Of a stretch of 64,000 nucleotides of DNA, positions 9,020 through 18,462 are shown piece by piece. Position numbers and translations under genes: made by a program. The DNA is from CAVTJL01 sp963735065 (GTDB lineage: Bacteria; Pseudomonadota; Alphaproteobacteria; Geminicoccales; Geminicoccaceae): assembly GCA_963735065.1 (NCBI GenBank), contig CAVTJL010000001.1:868001-932000 (forward strand). Direction: 5' to 3'. Positions within the stretch are counted from its first letter, which is position 1. Every line of letters begins with the position of its first letter. Under the pieces are notes generated by a model that ran no database searches, was not told the origin of the DNA, and saw only the letters and a program-made list of their open reading frames with translations.

Positions 9020-9303
9020 CGCAATCTCCGCGGCGGATGGGGATGGTCCCCAGCGTCCCCAGACGCGCACCATCCGACGGGAGAGGATTGTTCGGGCAAG
9101 GCGTGACCGAGAGAAGACGCAAGATTTGCACGGCCTGCGCTAAGTTCGGCAACAGCAGGCCAGAACGTCGGCAGGCACATCGGCGACCCGGAATGCCGGT
9201 CGGATGTCGAGCTCAGCCGCGGCGGAGCGCCGCCGCCCGATCGGTCGCCATCGTCGTCCGGTAGATATCGACGTCCGGCACGGCCATCGCGGCTGCTCCG
9301 TCG
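9020..9303 (-). promoter_or_regulatory. Upstream region of the transporter operon
   Basis: 284 bases without a convincing gene lie between the aminotransferase stop and the binding-protein start. They should hold the promoter for the leftward transporter/oxygenase operon, though no clear -35/-10 pair and no strong hairpin terminator was found. The short open frames here have no family resemblance. Transcription could also continue from the aminotransferase gene. Confidence 0.35.
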
Positions 9304-10662
9304 CTAGACGAGCCCCCGCTCGCTGGCGATCTCGGTGATCGAGCGGCCGCACACCTCTGCCGCCTCGTCGAGCTCGCTCCGGGTCGTCGTCAGGGGCGGT
9401 GCCATCTCGAGGGCGGTGCCGATGGCGCTCGCCAGCACGCCGCGCTCGCGCATGCGCTTCACGATCGCCTTCACCGTGTCGTCCTGGAAGGGCGCCCTGG
9501 TCTGGCGGTCGGCCGTGAAGTCGACCGCGTGCCAGTGGCCCATGCCGCGGACCTGGCCCACGATCGGGTGCGAGCCCACCGCCTGCTGCAGGGCGTCCAG
9601 GAAGTAGACGCCGTTCTCCTTGGCCTTGGCGATGAGGTTCTCGCGCTCCTTGATGGCGATCACGGCGTTGGCCGCGGCACAGGCGGTGGCGTGCCCGCTG
9701 AAGGTGTGGACGTGGCGGAACATCGGCAGGGCATCGGCGATGTCGGGGCGCGTGATGACCGCACCCATGGCCGCGTAGCCGCCGGTGATGGCCTTGGCCA
9801 TCGTCATGATGTCGCCCTCGATGCCGAAATGCTCGCTGACGAACCAGTGGCCGACCCGGCCGAAGCCGGTGATGACCTCGTCGACGATCAGCAGCACGCC
9901 GTACTTGGTGCAGATCTCGCGCACCCGCTGCCAGTAGGACTTGGGCGGGATCTGCACGCCGTTGGCCTGCATGATGGGCTCGCCGATGAAGGCGGCGACG
10001 AGGTCCGGCCCCTCGAACTGGATCTGGCGCTCGAGATGCTTGGCGCAGAGCTCGGCGTAGGCCTCCTCCTCCATGCCGTAGGGATTGCGGTAGCAGGAGG
10101 GGCTGGCGACGAAGCTGTGACCGGGCACGCGCGGATCGAAGACCTCACGGACGGCCAGCCAGTCGGTGACCGAGAGGGCACCCATGGTCGAGCCGTGATA
10201 GGCGTTCCAGCGGCTGATGGTCTTGTAGGCCTTGGGCTTGTTGCCGCTCTCCTGCTGATACTGCTTGGCGACCTTGAGCGCCGCCTCGACGGCTTCCGAG
10301 CCGCCGCTGACGAACATCAGCTTCGAGAGCTCGCCCGGCGCCAGCGAGGCCACCTTGCCGGCGAGGCGGATCATCGGCTCGCTCATGAAGCTGCCCGTGC
10401 CGACATAGTGGACACGGACCGCCTGCTCGTACATCGCCTTGGCCACCTCCTCGCTGCCGTAGCCCAGGGAGTTGGCCCGCGAGGGCGAGCTCATCATGTC
10501 GAGATAGGTGCGGCCCTCGATGTCGGTCATGTGCCGACCGCTGGCCTCGGCGAAGATCAGCGGCCCCTCGGCATGCACCTCGGCCCTCGGGGTGAGCGGA
10601 AAGATGCAATGTGCGAAAGCCTCGCTCACGAGGTCGGGCACGTTCTGGCCTTGCTGGGTCAT
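9304..10662 (-). CDS. Class III (omega) aminotransferase, PLP-dependent
   Basis: About 452 aa. Fold-type I features include the phosphate-binding region FVSGGSEAVEAALK, the PLP-ring Asp in LIVDEVITGFGRVG, and the Schiff-base Lys in MTMAKAITGGYA. These enzymes move the amino group of polyamines, omega-amino acids or taurine-like amines to pyruvate or 2-oxoglutarate. The ATG at 10660-10662 follows a GGGGTGAG site. It lies upstream of, and in the same direction as, the amine-type importer, and it diverges from a MocR regulator, a combination common for amine catabolism, so a role in degrading the imported amine is a reasonable inference. Confidence 0.93.
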   Translation of the reverse strand: MTQQGQNVPDLVSEAFAHCIFPLTPRAEVHAEGPLIFAEASGRHMTDIEGRTYLDMMSSPSRANSLGYGSEEVAKAMYEQAVRVHYVGTGSFMSEPMIRLAGKVASLAPGELSKLMFVSGGSEAVEAALKVAKQYQQESGNKPKAYKTISRWNAYHGSTMGALSVTDWLAVREVFDPRVPGHSFVASPSCYRNPYGMEEEAYAELCAKHLERQIQFEGPDLVAAFIGEPIMQANGVQIPPKSYWQRVREICTKYGVLLIVDEVITGFGRVGHWFVSEHFGIEGDIMTMAKAITGGYAAMGAVITRPDIADALPMFRHVHTFSGHATACAAANAVIAIKERENLIAKAKENGVYFLDALQQAVGSHPIVGQVRGMGHWHAVDFTADRQTRAPFQDDTVKAIVKRMRERGVLASAIGTALEMAPPLTTTRSELDEAAEVCGRSITEIASERGLV

Positions 10663-10860
10663 GAGGAAGCTCACCCCTTCTGGCGGTTGCTGAACGAGAC
10701 GCTGCCTTGCGCGAGCCCGGCGCCGCGCGGCTCCAGACAGGCGGGCGGCCCGACGTCGAGGGCGTCGCCCGAGGATGCGGGCCGCTCGACTCTTCCGCCT
10801 CGATAATCTTGGCATGAAAAGTGTTAGGAGCGTGGTGGACCCACAGCGAGATCCAGTTTC
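10663..10860. promoter_or_regulatory. Divergent control region between aminotransferase and MocR genes
   Basis: 198 bases separate the two divergent starts. An inverted pair GTGGTG (10832-10837) and CACCAC (10875-10880) straddles the regulator's start region and could be part of a MocR operator; MocR proteins normally bind repeated half-sites in such gaps. No clear promoter boxes were identified, so this is a positional call only. Confidence 0.35.
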
Positions 10861-12408
10861 GTGAGAAATGTGTGCACCACTTCTCGCTCGCCGCTGATGC
10901 CGCTCGAGGCCCTGGCCGCGCCCCGGGCGCCCGGCGTCACCCTGCACCAGCACATCTACGGCAGTCTCCGCGGTCTCATCCTGCAGCGCACGCTCAGGCC
11001 CGGAACGCGGCTGCCCTCGAGCCGCACGCTGGCCACCGATCTCGGCATCTCGCGCAACGTCGTGATCAGCGCCTACGCCCGTCTCGAGAGCGAGGGCTAC
11101 ATCGAGAGCCGGCACGGGTCGGGCAGCTACGTCGTCGACCTCCCGGGTGCTGCCCTGCCGGCCCGGCCGCCGGCACCGGAGCAGGCCGAGCCTCAGCTCT
11201 CGCGGCGCGGCGACGTGCTGACCCGCCTGCCCAGCCACGACAGCTTTCCGGGCCACACGGCGTTCCATCCCGGCTCCCCCGACGTCAGGGGCTTTCCCTT
11301 CGCGCTCTGGCGCCGGCTCATCGCGCGGCGGCTGCGCCCCTATGGCGACGACCTCTTCGGCTATCACGACATCGCCGGCCATCCGCCCTTGCGCGAGGCC
11401 ATCGCCGGCTATCTCGAGGGCGCCCGCGGCGTGCGCTGCGAGCCCGACCAGATCCTGGTGACGACGGGTGCCCAGGCGTCGCTCGATCTTCTCGTGCGGC
11501 TGCTGGTCGATCCCGGCGATGCCGTCTGGGCCGAGGAGCCGGGCCACCTGGGCGTGCGCGGGACCTTCGAGGGTGCGGGTGCCCGGCTGCTGCCGCTCCA
11601 TGTGGACGAGAGCGGCTGGGATCTCGACCGGCAGCCGGATCGGCGCGTGCGGCTGATCCTGACGACCCCCTCCTGCCAGTTCCCGCTCGGGATCACGATG
11701 CCGCTCGACCAGCGGCTGCGCCTGCTCGAGATCGCGCATCGCCACGACGCCTGGATCATCGAGGACGATTTCGACAGCGAGTACCGCTTCGGCGGCAAGC
11801 CCATCCCGGCGATGCAGGGCATCGATCACACCGGGCGCACCATCTATGTGGGCACCTTCTCGAAGACGCTTTTCCCCTCCTTGCGGCTGGGCTTCATGGT
11901 TCTGCCGCAGCCGCTGGCGGCGCGCTTCAAGCGTGCGAGCGCCATCACCGGCCAGTTCGCGCCGCTCGTGCTGCAGGGTGCCCTGGCCGAGTTCATCGAG
12001 CGCGGCCATTTCGCCAAATATGTCCGCAGGACCCGCCGCCTCTACACCGAGCGCCGCCAGCTCTTCATCGAGCTCTGCACCCGGACCCTCGGCCCGTGGC
12101 TGCGCCGCATCGAGGGCTCTGCCGGGATTCAGACGACCTGGCTCCTGCGGCAGGACATCAGCGACCTCGCCCTGGCCGAGCAGGCGAGGCGCCGCTGGGT
12201 GAACGTGACGCCGCTGTCGGTCCACTACCGACACGGCCAGGGGCCGAACGGCCTGATCCTCGGCTATGCCGCCGTCCAGGAGCCGGAGCTGCGCGACGGG
12301 CTGGCGGCGCTCGGTCAGGTCTTGAGCGCCATGGACCCCACGCGATCGCCATCGGCGTCCCGGCGCGCGGCGTCGGCCCCGGCCCGTCCCGCGGCGGCCG
12401 CTCAGTAG
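10861..12408 (+). CDS. MocR family regulator (GntR winged helix fused to aminotransferase domain)
   Basis: Up to 515 aa. Residues ~25-100 form a GntR-type winged helix (LRPGTRLPSSRTLATDLGIS, followed by RHGSGSYVV); the rest is a fold-type I aminotransferase domain with DDFDSEYRF and the PLP lysine in YVGTFSKTLFPSLRLG. MocR proteins bind PLP as a sensor and control genes of PLP, GABA or amine metabolism. The start could be GTG 10861 or ATG 10897; neither has a strong ribosome-binding site. It diverges from the class III aminotransferase gene, its probable target. The end overlaps the convergent acyl-CoA dehydrogenase gene by 7 bases. Confidence 0.93.
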   Translation: MRNVCTTSRSPLMPLEALAAPRAPGVTLHQHIYGSLRGLILQRTLRPGTRLPSSRTLATDLGISRNVVISAYARLESEGYIESRHGSGSYVVDLPGAALPARPPAPEQAEPQLSRRGDVLTRLPSHDSFPGHTAFHPGSPDVRGFPFALWRRLIARRLRPYGDDLFGYHDIAGHPPLREAIAGYLEGARGVRCEPDQILVTTGAQASLDLLVRLLVDPGDAVWAEEPGHLGVRGTFEGAGARLLPLHVDESGWDLDRQPDRRVRLILTTPSCQFPLGITMPLDQRLRLLEIAHRHDAWIIEDDFDSEYRFGGKPIPAMQGIDHTGRTIYVGTFSKTLFPSLRLGFMVLPQPLAARFKRASAITGQFAPLVLQGALAEFIERGHFAKYVRRTRRLYTERRQLFIELCTRTLGPWLRRIEGSAGIQTTWLLRQDISDLALAEQARRRWVNVTPLSVHYRHGQGPNGLILGYAAVQEPELRDGLAALGQVLSAMDPTRSPSASRRAASAPARPAAAAQ

Positions 12409-13571
12409 GAGCGGGGCATGCCCAGCACGTGCTCGCCCAGATAGGCGAGGATGAGGTTCGTCGAGATCGGCGCCACCTGATAGAGGCGGGTCTCGCGGAA
12501 CTTGCGCTCGATGTCGAAATCCTCGGCGAAGCCGAAGCCGCCATGGGTCTGCAGGCAGGCCTCGGCCGCGGCCCAGGAGGCCTCCGAGGCCAGGAGCTTC
12601 GCCATGTTGGCCTGGGGCCCGCAAGGAAGCCCGGCGTCGTAGCGCTGGATCGCCCGCTCCACCATCAGCGCTGCCGCCTCGGTCTGGGCGTAGGCCCGGG
12701 CGATCGGGAACTGGATGCCCTGGTTCTGGCCGATGGGCCGCCCGAACACCTCGCGCTCCTTGGCGTAGGCCGTGGCCTTCTCGATCAGCCAGCGCGCGTC
12801 GCCCAGGCATTCCGAGGCGATCAGCATGCGCTCGGCGTTCATGCCGTCCAGGATGTAGCGAAAGCCGCGCCCCTCCTCGCCGATCAGCCCGTCGGCCGGA
12901 ATCTCGAGCTGATCGAAGAAGACCTCGGTGGTGGCGTGGTTCAGCATGGTGCGGATGGGCCGGATGGTGAGCCCCTTGCCCAGCGCCTCGCGCATGTCGA
13001 TCAGGAAGACGGAAAGGCCCTCGGTGCGGCGTGCCACCTGATCGCGCGGCGTGGTGCGCGCCAGCAGCAGCATCAGATCCGAATGCTCGGCCCGGCTGGT
13101 CCAGACCTTCTGGCCGTCGACGACATAGCGGTCGCCGCGGCGCACGGCGGTGGTGCGGATGGCGGTCGTGTCGGTGCCGGCCCCGGGCTCGGTCACGCCG
13201 AAGGCCTGGAGCCGCAGCCGGCCGGCCGCGATCTCGGGCAGCCAGCGCCGCTTCTGGGCCAGGCTGCCGTGCCGCAGCACCGTGCCCATCGTGTACATCT
13301 GGGCATGGCAGGCGGCACCGTTGCCGCCGCTCTTGTGGATCTCCTCGAGGATCGCCGCGGCGGCCGCGAGCGGCAGCCCGCTGCCGCCATAGTCCTCGGG
13401 AATGAGGCAGGCGAGCCAGCCGGCCTCGGTCAGCGCTTGCACGAACTCGGTCGGATAGGCGCGCTCGCGGTCGAGGCCTCGCCAGTAGGCGCCGGGAAAG
13501 CGGGCGCAGAGCGCGCGCACGCCCAGGCGGATCTGCTCGAGATCGCCGTCATCGCTGATCGGTGCCGACAA
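12402..13571 (-). CDS. Acyl-CoA dehydrogenase family protein
   Basis: About 389 aa, normal for the family. It has FAD/acyl-CoA features such as FGVTEPGAGTDT in the middle domain and the C-terminal segment LQTHGGFGFAEDFDIERKFR. It catalyses alpha,beta-dehydrogenation of an acyl-CoA thioester, passing electrons to ETF. The likely start is TTG at 13569-13571, with GGGAGG 7 bases upstream; a GTG five codons earlier and a longer open frame to 13751 exist but lack homology. No CoA ligase or ETF neighbour is present, so the substrate is unknown. It is transcribed alone. Confidence 0.88.
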   Translation of the reverse strand: MSAPISDDGDLEQIRLGVRALCARFPGAYWRGLDRERAYPTEFVQALTEAGWLACLIPEDYGGSGLPLAAAAAILEEIHKSGGNGAACHAQMYTMGTVLRHGSLAQKRRWLPEIAAGRLRLQAFGVTEPGAGTDTTAIRTTAVRRGDRYVVDGQKVWTSRAEHSDLMLLLARTTPRDQVARRTEGLSVFLIDMREALGKGLTIRPIRTMLNHATTEVFFDQLEIPADGLIGEEGRGFRYILDGMNAERMLIASECLGDARWLIEKATAYAKEREVFGRPIGQNQGIQFPIARAYAQTEAAALMVERAIQRYDAGLPCGPQANMAKLLASEASWAAAEACLQTHGGFGFAEDFDIERKFRETRLYQVAPISTNLILAYLGEHVLGMPRSY

Positions 13572-13740
13572 GGCCGCGCCTCCCACTGGAGAGCCCCGCT
13601 GGAAAGCAAAGGGCCATCGGCTACGATCTAGCCGCTGCGGCGGTGCCGGTCGATGCGTCAGCGCCCGAGCCCGCGCAACCTTCCCCGCCTCGCCGCCGTT
13701 GCCAGGAACAACTGCCATCGGGAGCCATCCGGCCCGGAAG

Positions 13741-15273
13741 ATGCCCACCACAGAGCCCCTTCGCGTTCTCGTCGTCCTGGGCCACCCGCGGGAGGCGAGC
13801 CTGTGCGGAGCGCTCGCCGATGCCTATGCCGAGGGGGCGGCCAGCGCCGGAGCGGAGGTGCGGCGGCTCGGCCTCGCCGGCTCCGCCTTCGAGCTCAACG
13901 TGCTGGGCCGCTCGCCCCGCGACCAGGAGCTCGAGCCCGCCGTCGAGGAGGCGATCCAGCTCATCGACTGGGCCGATCACCTCGTCTTCGTCTTCCCCAC
14001 CTGGTGGGGAACGATGCCGGCACTGCTCAAGGGCTTTCTCGACCGCGTGCTGCTGCCCGGCTGGGCCTTCGTCGAATGCGAGGGCGGAACCGGCTACCAG
14101 GGTCTGCTGGGCGGCAAGTCGGCCCATCTCATCGCCACGATGGACACCCCGCCCCTGATCCATCGCCTCGTCTATCGGTCGCCCGGGCTCAACGGCCTCG
14201 CCAGGGCGACCCTCGGCTTCTGCGGCGTCACGCCGGTGCGTCGCACGGTCTTCGGATCGGTGAAGGACTCGACGGCGGAGCGCCGGCAGGCCTGGCTCGC
14301 CAAGGCCCGCGCCTTGGGCCAGGGGCTCGAGCGCAGCCCGCGCGGACCCTGGTTCCACCATCGCCAGCGGCTTGTGGCGTGGCTCACGGCGTTCCGCCTG
14401 CAATTCCATGTGATGGCCTGGCTCGCCTACACGCTGGGCGCCATCCTGGGCCTGCGCGAGGGCGGGCATCTGGCGCCCGCGACCTTCGCGCTCGGCCTCG
14501 CCAGCCTCTTCTTTCTCGAGGTCGCGACCGTCCTCACCAACGAGCTGGTCGACCTGCCGAGCGATCGCCTCAACCGCTACTGGGGGCCGTTCACCGGCGG
14601 CTCGCGGGTGCTGGTCGACGGCAGGATGGCGATGGCGGACCTGCGCTGGGGCGTGCTTCTCATGACCGCGGCCTTCGTCGCGACCGCGGTCCCGCTGGCG
14701 CCCGCGGGCCCCGCCGTGCCGCTCGCGCTCGCCGTCCTGGCCGTGCTGGCGCTGGGCTACACCATGCCGCCGCTGCGCCTGTGCTGGCGCGGGCTGGGCG
14801 AGCTCGACGTCGCGGTCACGCACGGCTTCGCGCTCGTCCTGATCGGCTGGCTGCTCACGGGCGGGGCCGTGACGAGCCCGCTGCCCTGGCTGCTCGGGGC
14901 GCCCCTCGCCTGCGCCGTCTTCCCGGCGATCCTCCTCTCCGGCGTGCCGGACCGCCAGGCGGATGCCGCCGTGGGCAAGCGCACGCTCGTGGTGCGGCTC
15001 GGCATTCGCAGCTCGCTGCGCCTCGCCCAGGCGACGACGCTCGCAGCCGCGCTGCTGGCGACGGTGCTGGCCGTTGCCGGGGCCGCGGGCGGCGCCTTCT
15101 TTCTCGTGCCGCTCGTGGCCCTGCCGCATGCCCTCTTCCAGCTCCGCCAGCTCGAGCGGGCGCACCGGGCCGGCAGTCGCGACGGCCGGATCGACGGCCT
15201 GATGGCCTCGGGGCTGCTCTATATCCTCTGGTTCGTGGTGCTGCCTCTGGGCTGGGTGTTGGCCGCCGGCTGA
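13741..15273 (+). CDS. Fusion: flavodoxin-fold quinone reductase domain + UbiA-type prenyltransferase domain
   Basis: About 510 aa. Residues ~1-190 match the NQO/MdaB/KefF flavodoxin-like NAD(P)H:quinone oxidoreductases (VLVVLGHPREASL, FVFPTWWGTMPALLKGF). Residues ~205-510 are a membrane UbiA/MenA-type prenyltransferase with eight or nine helices; its two Asp-rich motifs are NELVDLPSD (NxxxDxxxD, ~residue 265) and PDRQADAAVGK (DxxxD, ~residue 403). UbiA enzymes transfer a polyprenyl chain from its diphosphate, bound through Mg at these motifs, to an aromatic acceptor. A single chain could reduce and prenylate a quinone-like acceptor (inference). The ATG at 13741 is preferred over a TTG at 13699. 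It stands alone between unrelated genes. Confidence 0.85.
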   Translation: MPTTEPLRVLVVLGHPREASLCGALADAYAEGAASAGAEVRRLGLAGSAFELNVLGRSPRDQELEPAVEEAIQLIDWADHLVFVFPTWWGTMPALLKGFLDRVLLPGWAFVECEGGTGYQGLLGGKSAHLIATMDTPPLIHRLVYRSPGLNGLARATLGFCGVTPVRRTVFGSVKDSTAERRQAWLAKARALGQGLERSPRGPWFHHRQRLVAWLTAFRLQFHVMAWLAYTLGAILGLREGGHLAPATFALGLASLFFLEVATVLTNELVDLPSDRLNRYWGPFTGGSRVLVDGRMAMADLRWGVLLMTAAFVATAVPLAPAGPAVPLALAVLAVLALGYTMPPLRLCWRGLGELDVAVTHGFALVLIGWLLTGGAVTSPLPWLLGAPLACAVFPAILLSGVPDRQADAAVGKRTLVVRLGIRSSLRLAQATTLAAALLATVLAVAGAAGGAFFLVPLVALPHALFQLRQLERAHRAGSRDGRIDGLMASGLLYILWFVVLPLGWVLAAG

Positions 15274-15317
15274 GCCGGGCGCGGGACCATCGAGCTGCCG
15301 GCGTCACGGCTCCGGCA

Positions 15318-15347
15318 TTGCCAATCATCGGGGCTTTCCCCTACACA
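15318..15347 (+). promoter_or_regulatory. Predicted sigma70-type promoter of the pnt operon
   Basis: TTGCCA (15318-15323), an 18-base spacer and TACACA (15342-15347) lie about 90 bases before the pntAA start, in the only gap upstream of the operon. The boxes are seen by eye; activity is inferred. Confidence 0.4.
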
Positions 15348-15433
15348 AAGCTCCGGAATGGGTCGGCCGCTCGGCGGTGGTCGGCAAACTATCGCGCTTC
15401 CGGGGCCGCCGGTGGGGGGAGAATGGCACGCCC

Positions 15434-16552
15434 ATGAAGATCGGGATCCCGAAGGAGCGCCGCGAGCCCGAGCGTCGGGTGGCGGCCTCACCGGAGACGG
15501 TGAAGCGCTACAAGACGATGGGGCTCGAGCCCGTCGTCGAGGCCGGTGCGGGCATCGGCGCCGCCATCCTGGACGACACGTTCGCGGCCGCCGGCGCCAC
15601 CATGGCCGACGAGGCGGCGGCTTTCGCTGCCGAGATCGTCTTGAAGGTGCAGCGCCCGACCGACGACGAGATGGCGATGCTGCGTCAGGGCCAGGTGCTG
15701 ATCGGCAGCCTCGATCCGTACATGAGCAAGGAGCAGGTCGAGGCCTACGCCCAGGCCGGCGTCTCGGCCTTCGCCATGGAGCTCCTGCCGCGCACGACCC
15801 GGGCGCAGGCCATGGACGTGCTCTCGAGCCAGGCCAATCTCGCGGGCTACCGCGCCGTGATCGAGGCGATGGCGGCCTACAGCCGCGTGCTGCCGATGAT
15901 GATGACGGCGGCAGGCACCGTGACGCCCGCCAAGATCTTCATCGTCGGCGCCGGCGTGGCCGGCCTGCAGGCGATCGCGACCGCAAGGCGGATGGGGGCC
16001 GTGGTGACCTCCACCGACGTGCGCCCCGCGGCAAAGCAGGAGATCGAGAGCCTGGGGGCCAAGTTCGTGGGCTTCATCCCCGAGGACGGGGCCACCTCGG
16101 GCGGCTATGCGCGGCCTCTCACGGCCGAGGAGCAGGCCGAGCAGGCGCGGATGGTGGCCGACCACATCAAGAGCCAGGACATCGTGATCACGACGGCTCA
16201 GATCCCGGGCCGCAAGGCGCCCCGGATCGTCACGGCCGAGATGGTGCGCACGATGAAGCCGGGCTCGGTGCTGTTCGACATGGCGGCCGAGAGCGGCGGC
16301 AACATCGAGGGCAGCGAGGCCGGCCAGAGCGTCGAGGCGAACGGCATCACCATCATCGGCGCCAGGAACCTGCCGGCCCGGCTGGCGCCCGCCACGACCG
16401 TGCTCTACGCCAAGAACCTGATGAACTTCGTGGCCCTGATCGTCGACAAGGAAGGCGGCCTCGCCATCAATCTCGAGGACGACCTCGTCAAGGGTGCCCT
16501 CCTGACCCACGAGGGCCGCATCGTGCACCCGAACTTCCAGCCCGCGAGCTGA
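15434..16552 (+). CDS. pntAA: NAD(P) transhydrogenase subunit alpha part 1 (soluble NAD-binding)
   Basis: 372 aa. The N-terminus MKIGIPKERREPERRVA and the alanine-dehydrogenase/transhydrogenase Rossmann motif VGAGVAGLQAIATARRMGA (~residue 172) identify the domain I subunit. It binds NAD(H) and exchanges hydride with domain III, coupled to proton movement, to make NADPH. As in Rhodospirillum rubrum, and unlike E. coli, the alpha subunit is split into two genes, and this polypeptide ends before the membrane part. The ATG at 15434 follows an open stretch without homology. First gene of a three-gene operon. Confidence 0.97.
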   Translation: MKIGIPKERREPERRVAASPETVKRYKTMGLEPVVEAGAGIGAAILDDTFAAAGATMADEAAAFAAEIVLKVQRPTDDEMAMLRQGQVLIGSLDPYMSKEQVEAYAQAGVSAFAMELLPRTTRAQAMDVLSSQANLAGYRAVIEAMAAYSRVLPMMMTAAGTVTPAKIFIVGAGVAGLQAIATARRMGAVVTSTDVRPAAKQEIESLGAKFVGFIPEDGATSGGYARPLTAEEQAEQARMVADHIKSQDIVITTAQIPGRKAPRIVTAEMVRTMKPGSVLFDMAAESGGNIEGSEAGQSVEANGITIIGARNLPARLAPATTVLYAKNLMNFVALIVDKEGGLAINLEDDLVKGALLTHEGRIVHPNFQPAS

Positions 16553-16566
16553 GGGGAGCAAGGACG

Positions 16567-16857
16567 ATGGCCGAGATCGATCCCGGCATCTTCAACCTGA
16601 TCGTCTTCGTGCTCGCGATCTTCGTGGGCTACTACGTCGTCTGGTCGGTCACGCCGGCGCTGCACACGCCCTTGATGTCGGTGACGAACGCCATCTCGAG
16701 CGTCATCATCGTGGGCGCCCTGATCGCGACCGGGGCCGCTGGCTTCGGCGCCGCCACCATCTTCGGCTTCATCGCCGTGATCCTGGCATCCGTGAACATC
16801 TTCGGCGGCTTCGCCGTGACCCAGCGCATGCTCTCCATGTTCAAGAAGCGCGGCTGA
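16567..16857 (+). CDS. pntAB: NAD(P) transhydrogenase subunit alpha part 2 (membrane)
   Basis: 96 aa with three hydrophobic helices (from FNLIVFVLAIFVGYYVVW onward) and a basic end, FKKRG. This is the small membrane part of the alpha subunit, forming the proton channel with PntB. The start at 16567 is preceded by a GGGAGCAAGGA ribosome-binding site. It lies 14 bases after pntAA and 10 before pntB. Confidence 0.96.
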   Translation: MAEIDPGIFNLIVFVLAIFVGYYVVWSVTPALHTPLMSVTNAISSVIIVGALIATGAAGFGAATIFGFIAVILASVNIFGGFAVTQRMLSMFKKRG

Positions 16858-16867
16858 GGGAGAACGC

Positions 16868-18325
16868 ATGTCCACGGACCTCGCCGCCCTCGGCTATCTC
16901 GTCGCCGCGGTCTGCTTCATCCTGGCGCTGAGGGGCCTCTCCTCACCCGCCACCTCGCGCACCGGCAACCGCCTCGGCATGATCGGCATGACGATCGCCG
17001 TGGTGATCACGCTGCTCGTCCTGCCGAGCCGCAGCGTCTTGAACTACGTGCTGATCCTGATCGGCATCGTCATCGGCGGCGGCATCGGCTTCGTGGTCGC
17101 CCGGCGAATCCAGATGACGGCGATGCCGCAGCTCGTGGCGGCCTTCCACTCGCTCGTGGGCCTCGCCGCCGTCTGCGTCGCGGCCGCGGCCTTCCTCAAC
17201 CCGTCCGAGTTCGGGATCACCCTGCCGAGCGGGGCCATCAAGGGGCTCTCGCTGCTCGAGATGGGCCTGGGCGTCATCATCGGCGCCATCACCTTCACGG
17301 GCAGCATCATCGCCTTCGGCAAGCTGCAGGCAAAGCTGCCGGCCAATGTCGAGAGCGCCCTGGGCCCGCTCATGGGCGTCATCCGCCCGGCCATGAGCTC
17401 GAGGCCCATCCTTCTGCCGGCCCGGCACGCGATCAACATCGCGATCGCGGTGCTCATCGTGCTGCTCCTGATCTGGTTCATCCTGGGTCAGCACGGCATC
17501 ACCTTCTTCCTGATGACGCTCCTCGCCTTCGCGATCGGCATCCTGCTCATCATCCCGATCGGCGGCGCCGACATGCCGGTCGTGGTCTCGATGCTGAACT
17601 CCTACTCGGGCTGGGCCGCAGCCGGCATCGGCTTCACCCTGCACAATCCGGCGCTGATCATCACGGGCGCCCTCGTCGGCAGCTCGGGCGCCATCCTCTC
17701 CTACATCATGTGCAAGGCGATGAACCGCTCGTTCGTGAGCGTCATCCTGGGCGGCTTCGGCGAGACCGGCGGCGCCGTCGCCGAGGCCGGCGACCGGACG
17801 GTCAAGCCGGGCTCGGCCGAGGATGCGGCCTTCATCATGCAGAACGCCCAGAAGGTCATCATCGTGCCGGGCTACGGCATGGCGGTGGCGCAGGCGCAGC
17901 ACGCGGTGCGCGAGCTCTACGACGTGCTGAGCAAGGAAGGCGTCGACGTGAAGTTCGCGATCCACCCGGTGGCCGGCCGCATGCCGGGCCACATGAACGT
18001 GCTGCTGGCCGAGGCCAACATCCCCTACGACGTCGTCTACGAGATGGAGGACGTCAACGGCGAGTTCCAGCAGGCCGACGTCGCCTACGTCATCGGCGCC
18101 AACGACATCACCAACCCCGCCGCCAAGAACGATCCGGCCTCGCCGATCTTCGGCATGCCTGTCCTGGACGTCGACAGGGCCAAGGCCGTCTTCTTCGTGA
18201 AGCGCTCGATGGCGGCCGGCTATGCGGGCATCGAGAACACGCTCTTCTATCAGGACAACACGATGATGCTCTTCGGTGATGCCAAGAAGATGACCGAGGA
18301 GATCGTCAAGGCGATGGAGAGCTGA
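16868..18325 (+). CDS. pntB: NAD(P) transhydrogenase subunit beta
   Basis: 485 aa. The N-terminal ~280 residues are about nine membrane helices (domain II); the C-terminal ~200 are the NADP-binding domain III with VPGYGMAVAQAQH, IHPVAGRMPGHMNVLLAEA and IGANDITNPAAK, all conserved in PntB. It drives hydride transfer from NADH to NADP using the proton gradient at the inner membrane. The start has a GAGGGAGAA site. Last gene of the pnt operon. Confidence 0.98.
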   Translation: MSTDLAALGYLVAAVCFILALRGLSSPATSRTGNRLGMIGMTIAVVITLLVLPSRSVLNYVLILIGIVIGGGIGFVVARRIQMTAMPQLVAAFHSLVGLAAVCVAAAAFLNPSEFGITLPSGAIKGLSLLEMGLGVIIGAITFTGSIIAFGKLQAKLPANVESALGPLMGVIRPAMSSRPILLPARHAINIAIAVLIVLLLIWFILGQHGITFFLMTLLAFAIGILLIIPIGGADMPVVVSMLNSYSGWAAAGIGFTLHNPALIITGALVGSSGAILSYIMCKAMNRSFVSVILGGFGETGGAVAEAGDRTVKPGSAEDAAFIMQNAQKVIIVPGYGMAVAQAQHAVRELYDVLSKEGVDVKFAIHPVAGRMPGHMNVLLAEANIPYDVVYEMEDVNGEFQQADVAYVIGANDITNPAAKNDPASPIFGMPVLDVDRAKAVFFVKRSMAAGYAGIENTLFYQDNTMMLFGDAKKMTEEIVKAMES

Positions 18326-18462
18326 GGGGGGCTCCCGGGCCCGCCCGCAAGCTCCCGACACCCTTGTAACGCTGGGCGGCCCTGGCCATCTAACCGGCCG
18401 TGGGGGCGGTCCATCGGCTGCACCTTCATCAGTCTTTCGTGCGACAGGACGGGGCCTTTCCC

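Noticed and set aside
10663..12810. Very long open frame extending the aminotransferase across the MocR gene
   Set aside because: High GC keeps shadow frames open; only the part left of 10662 has family resemblance, and MocR is clearly coded on the other strand.
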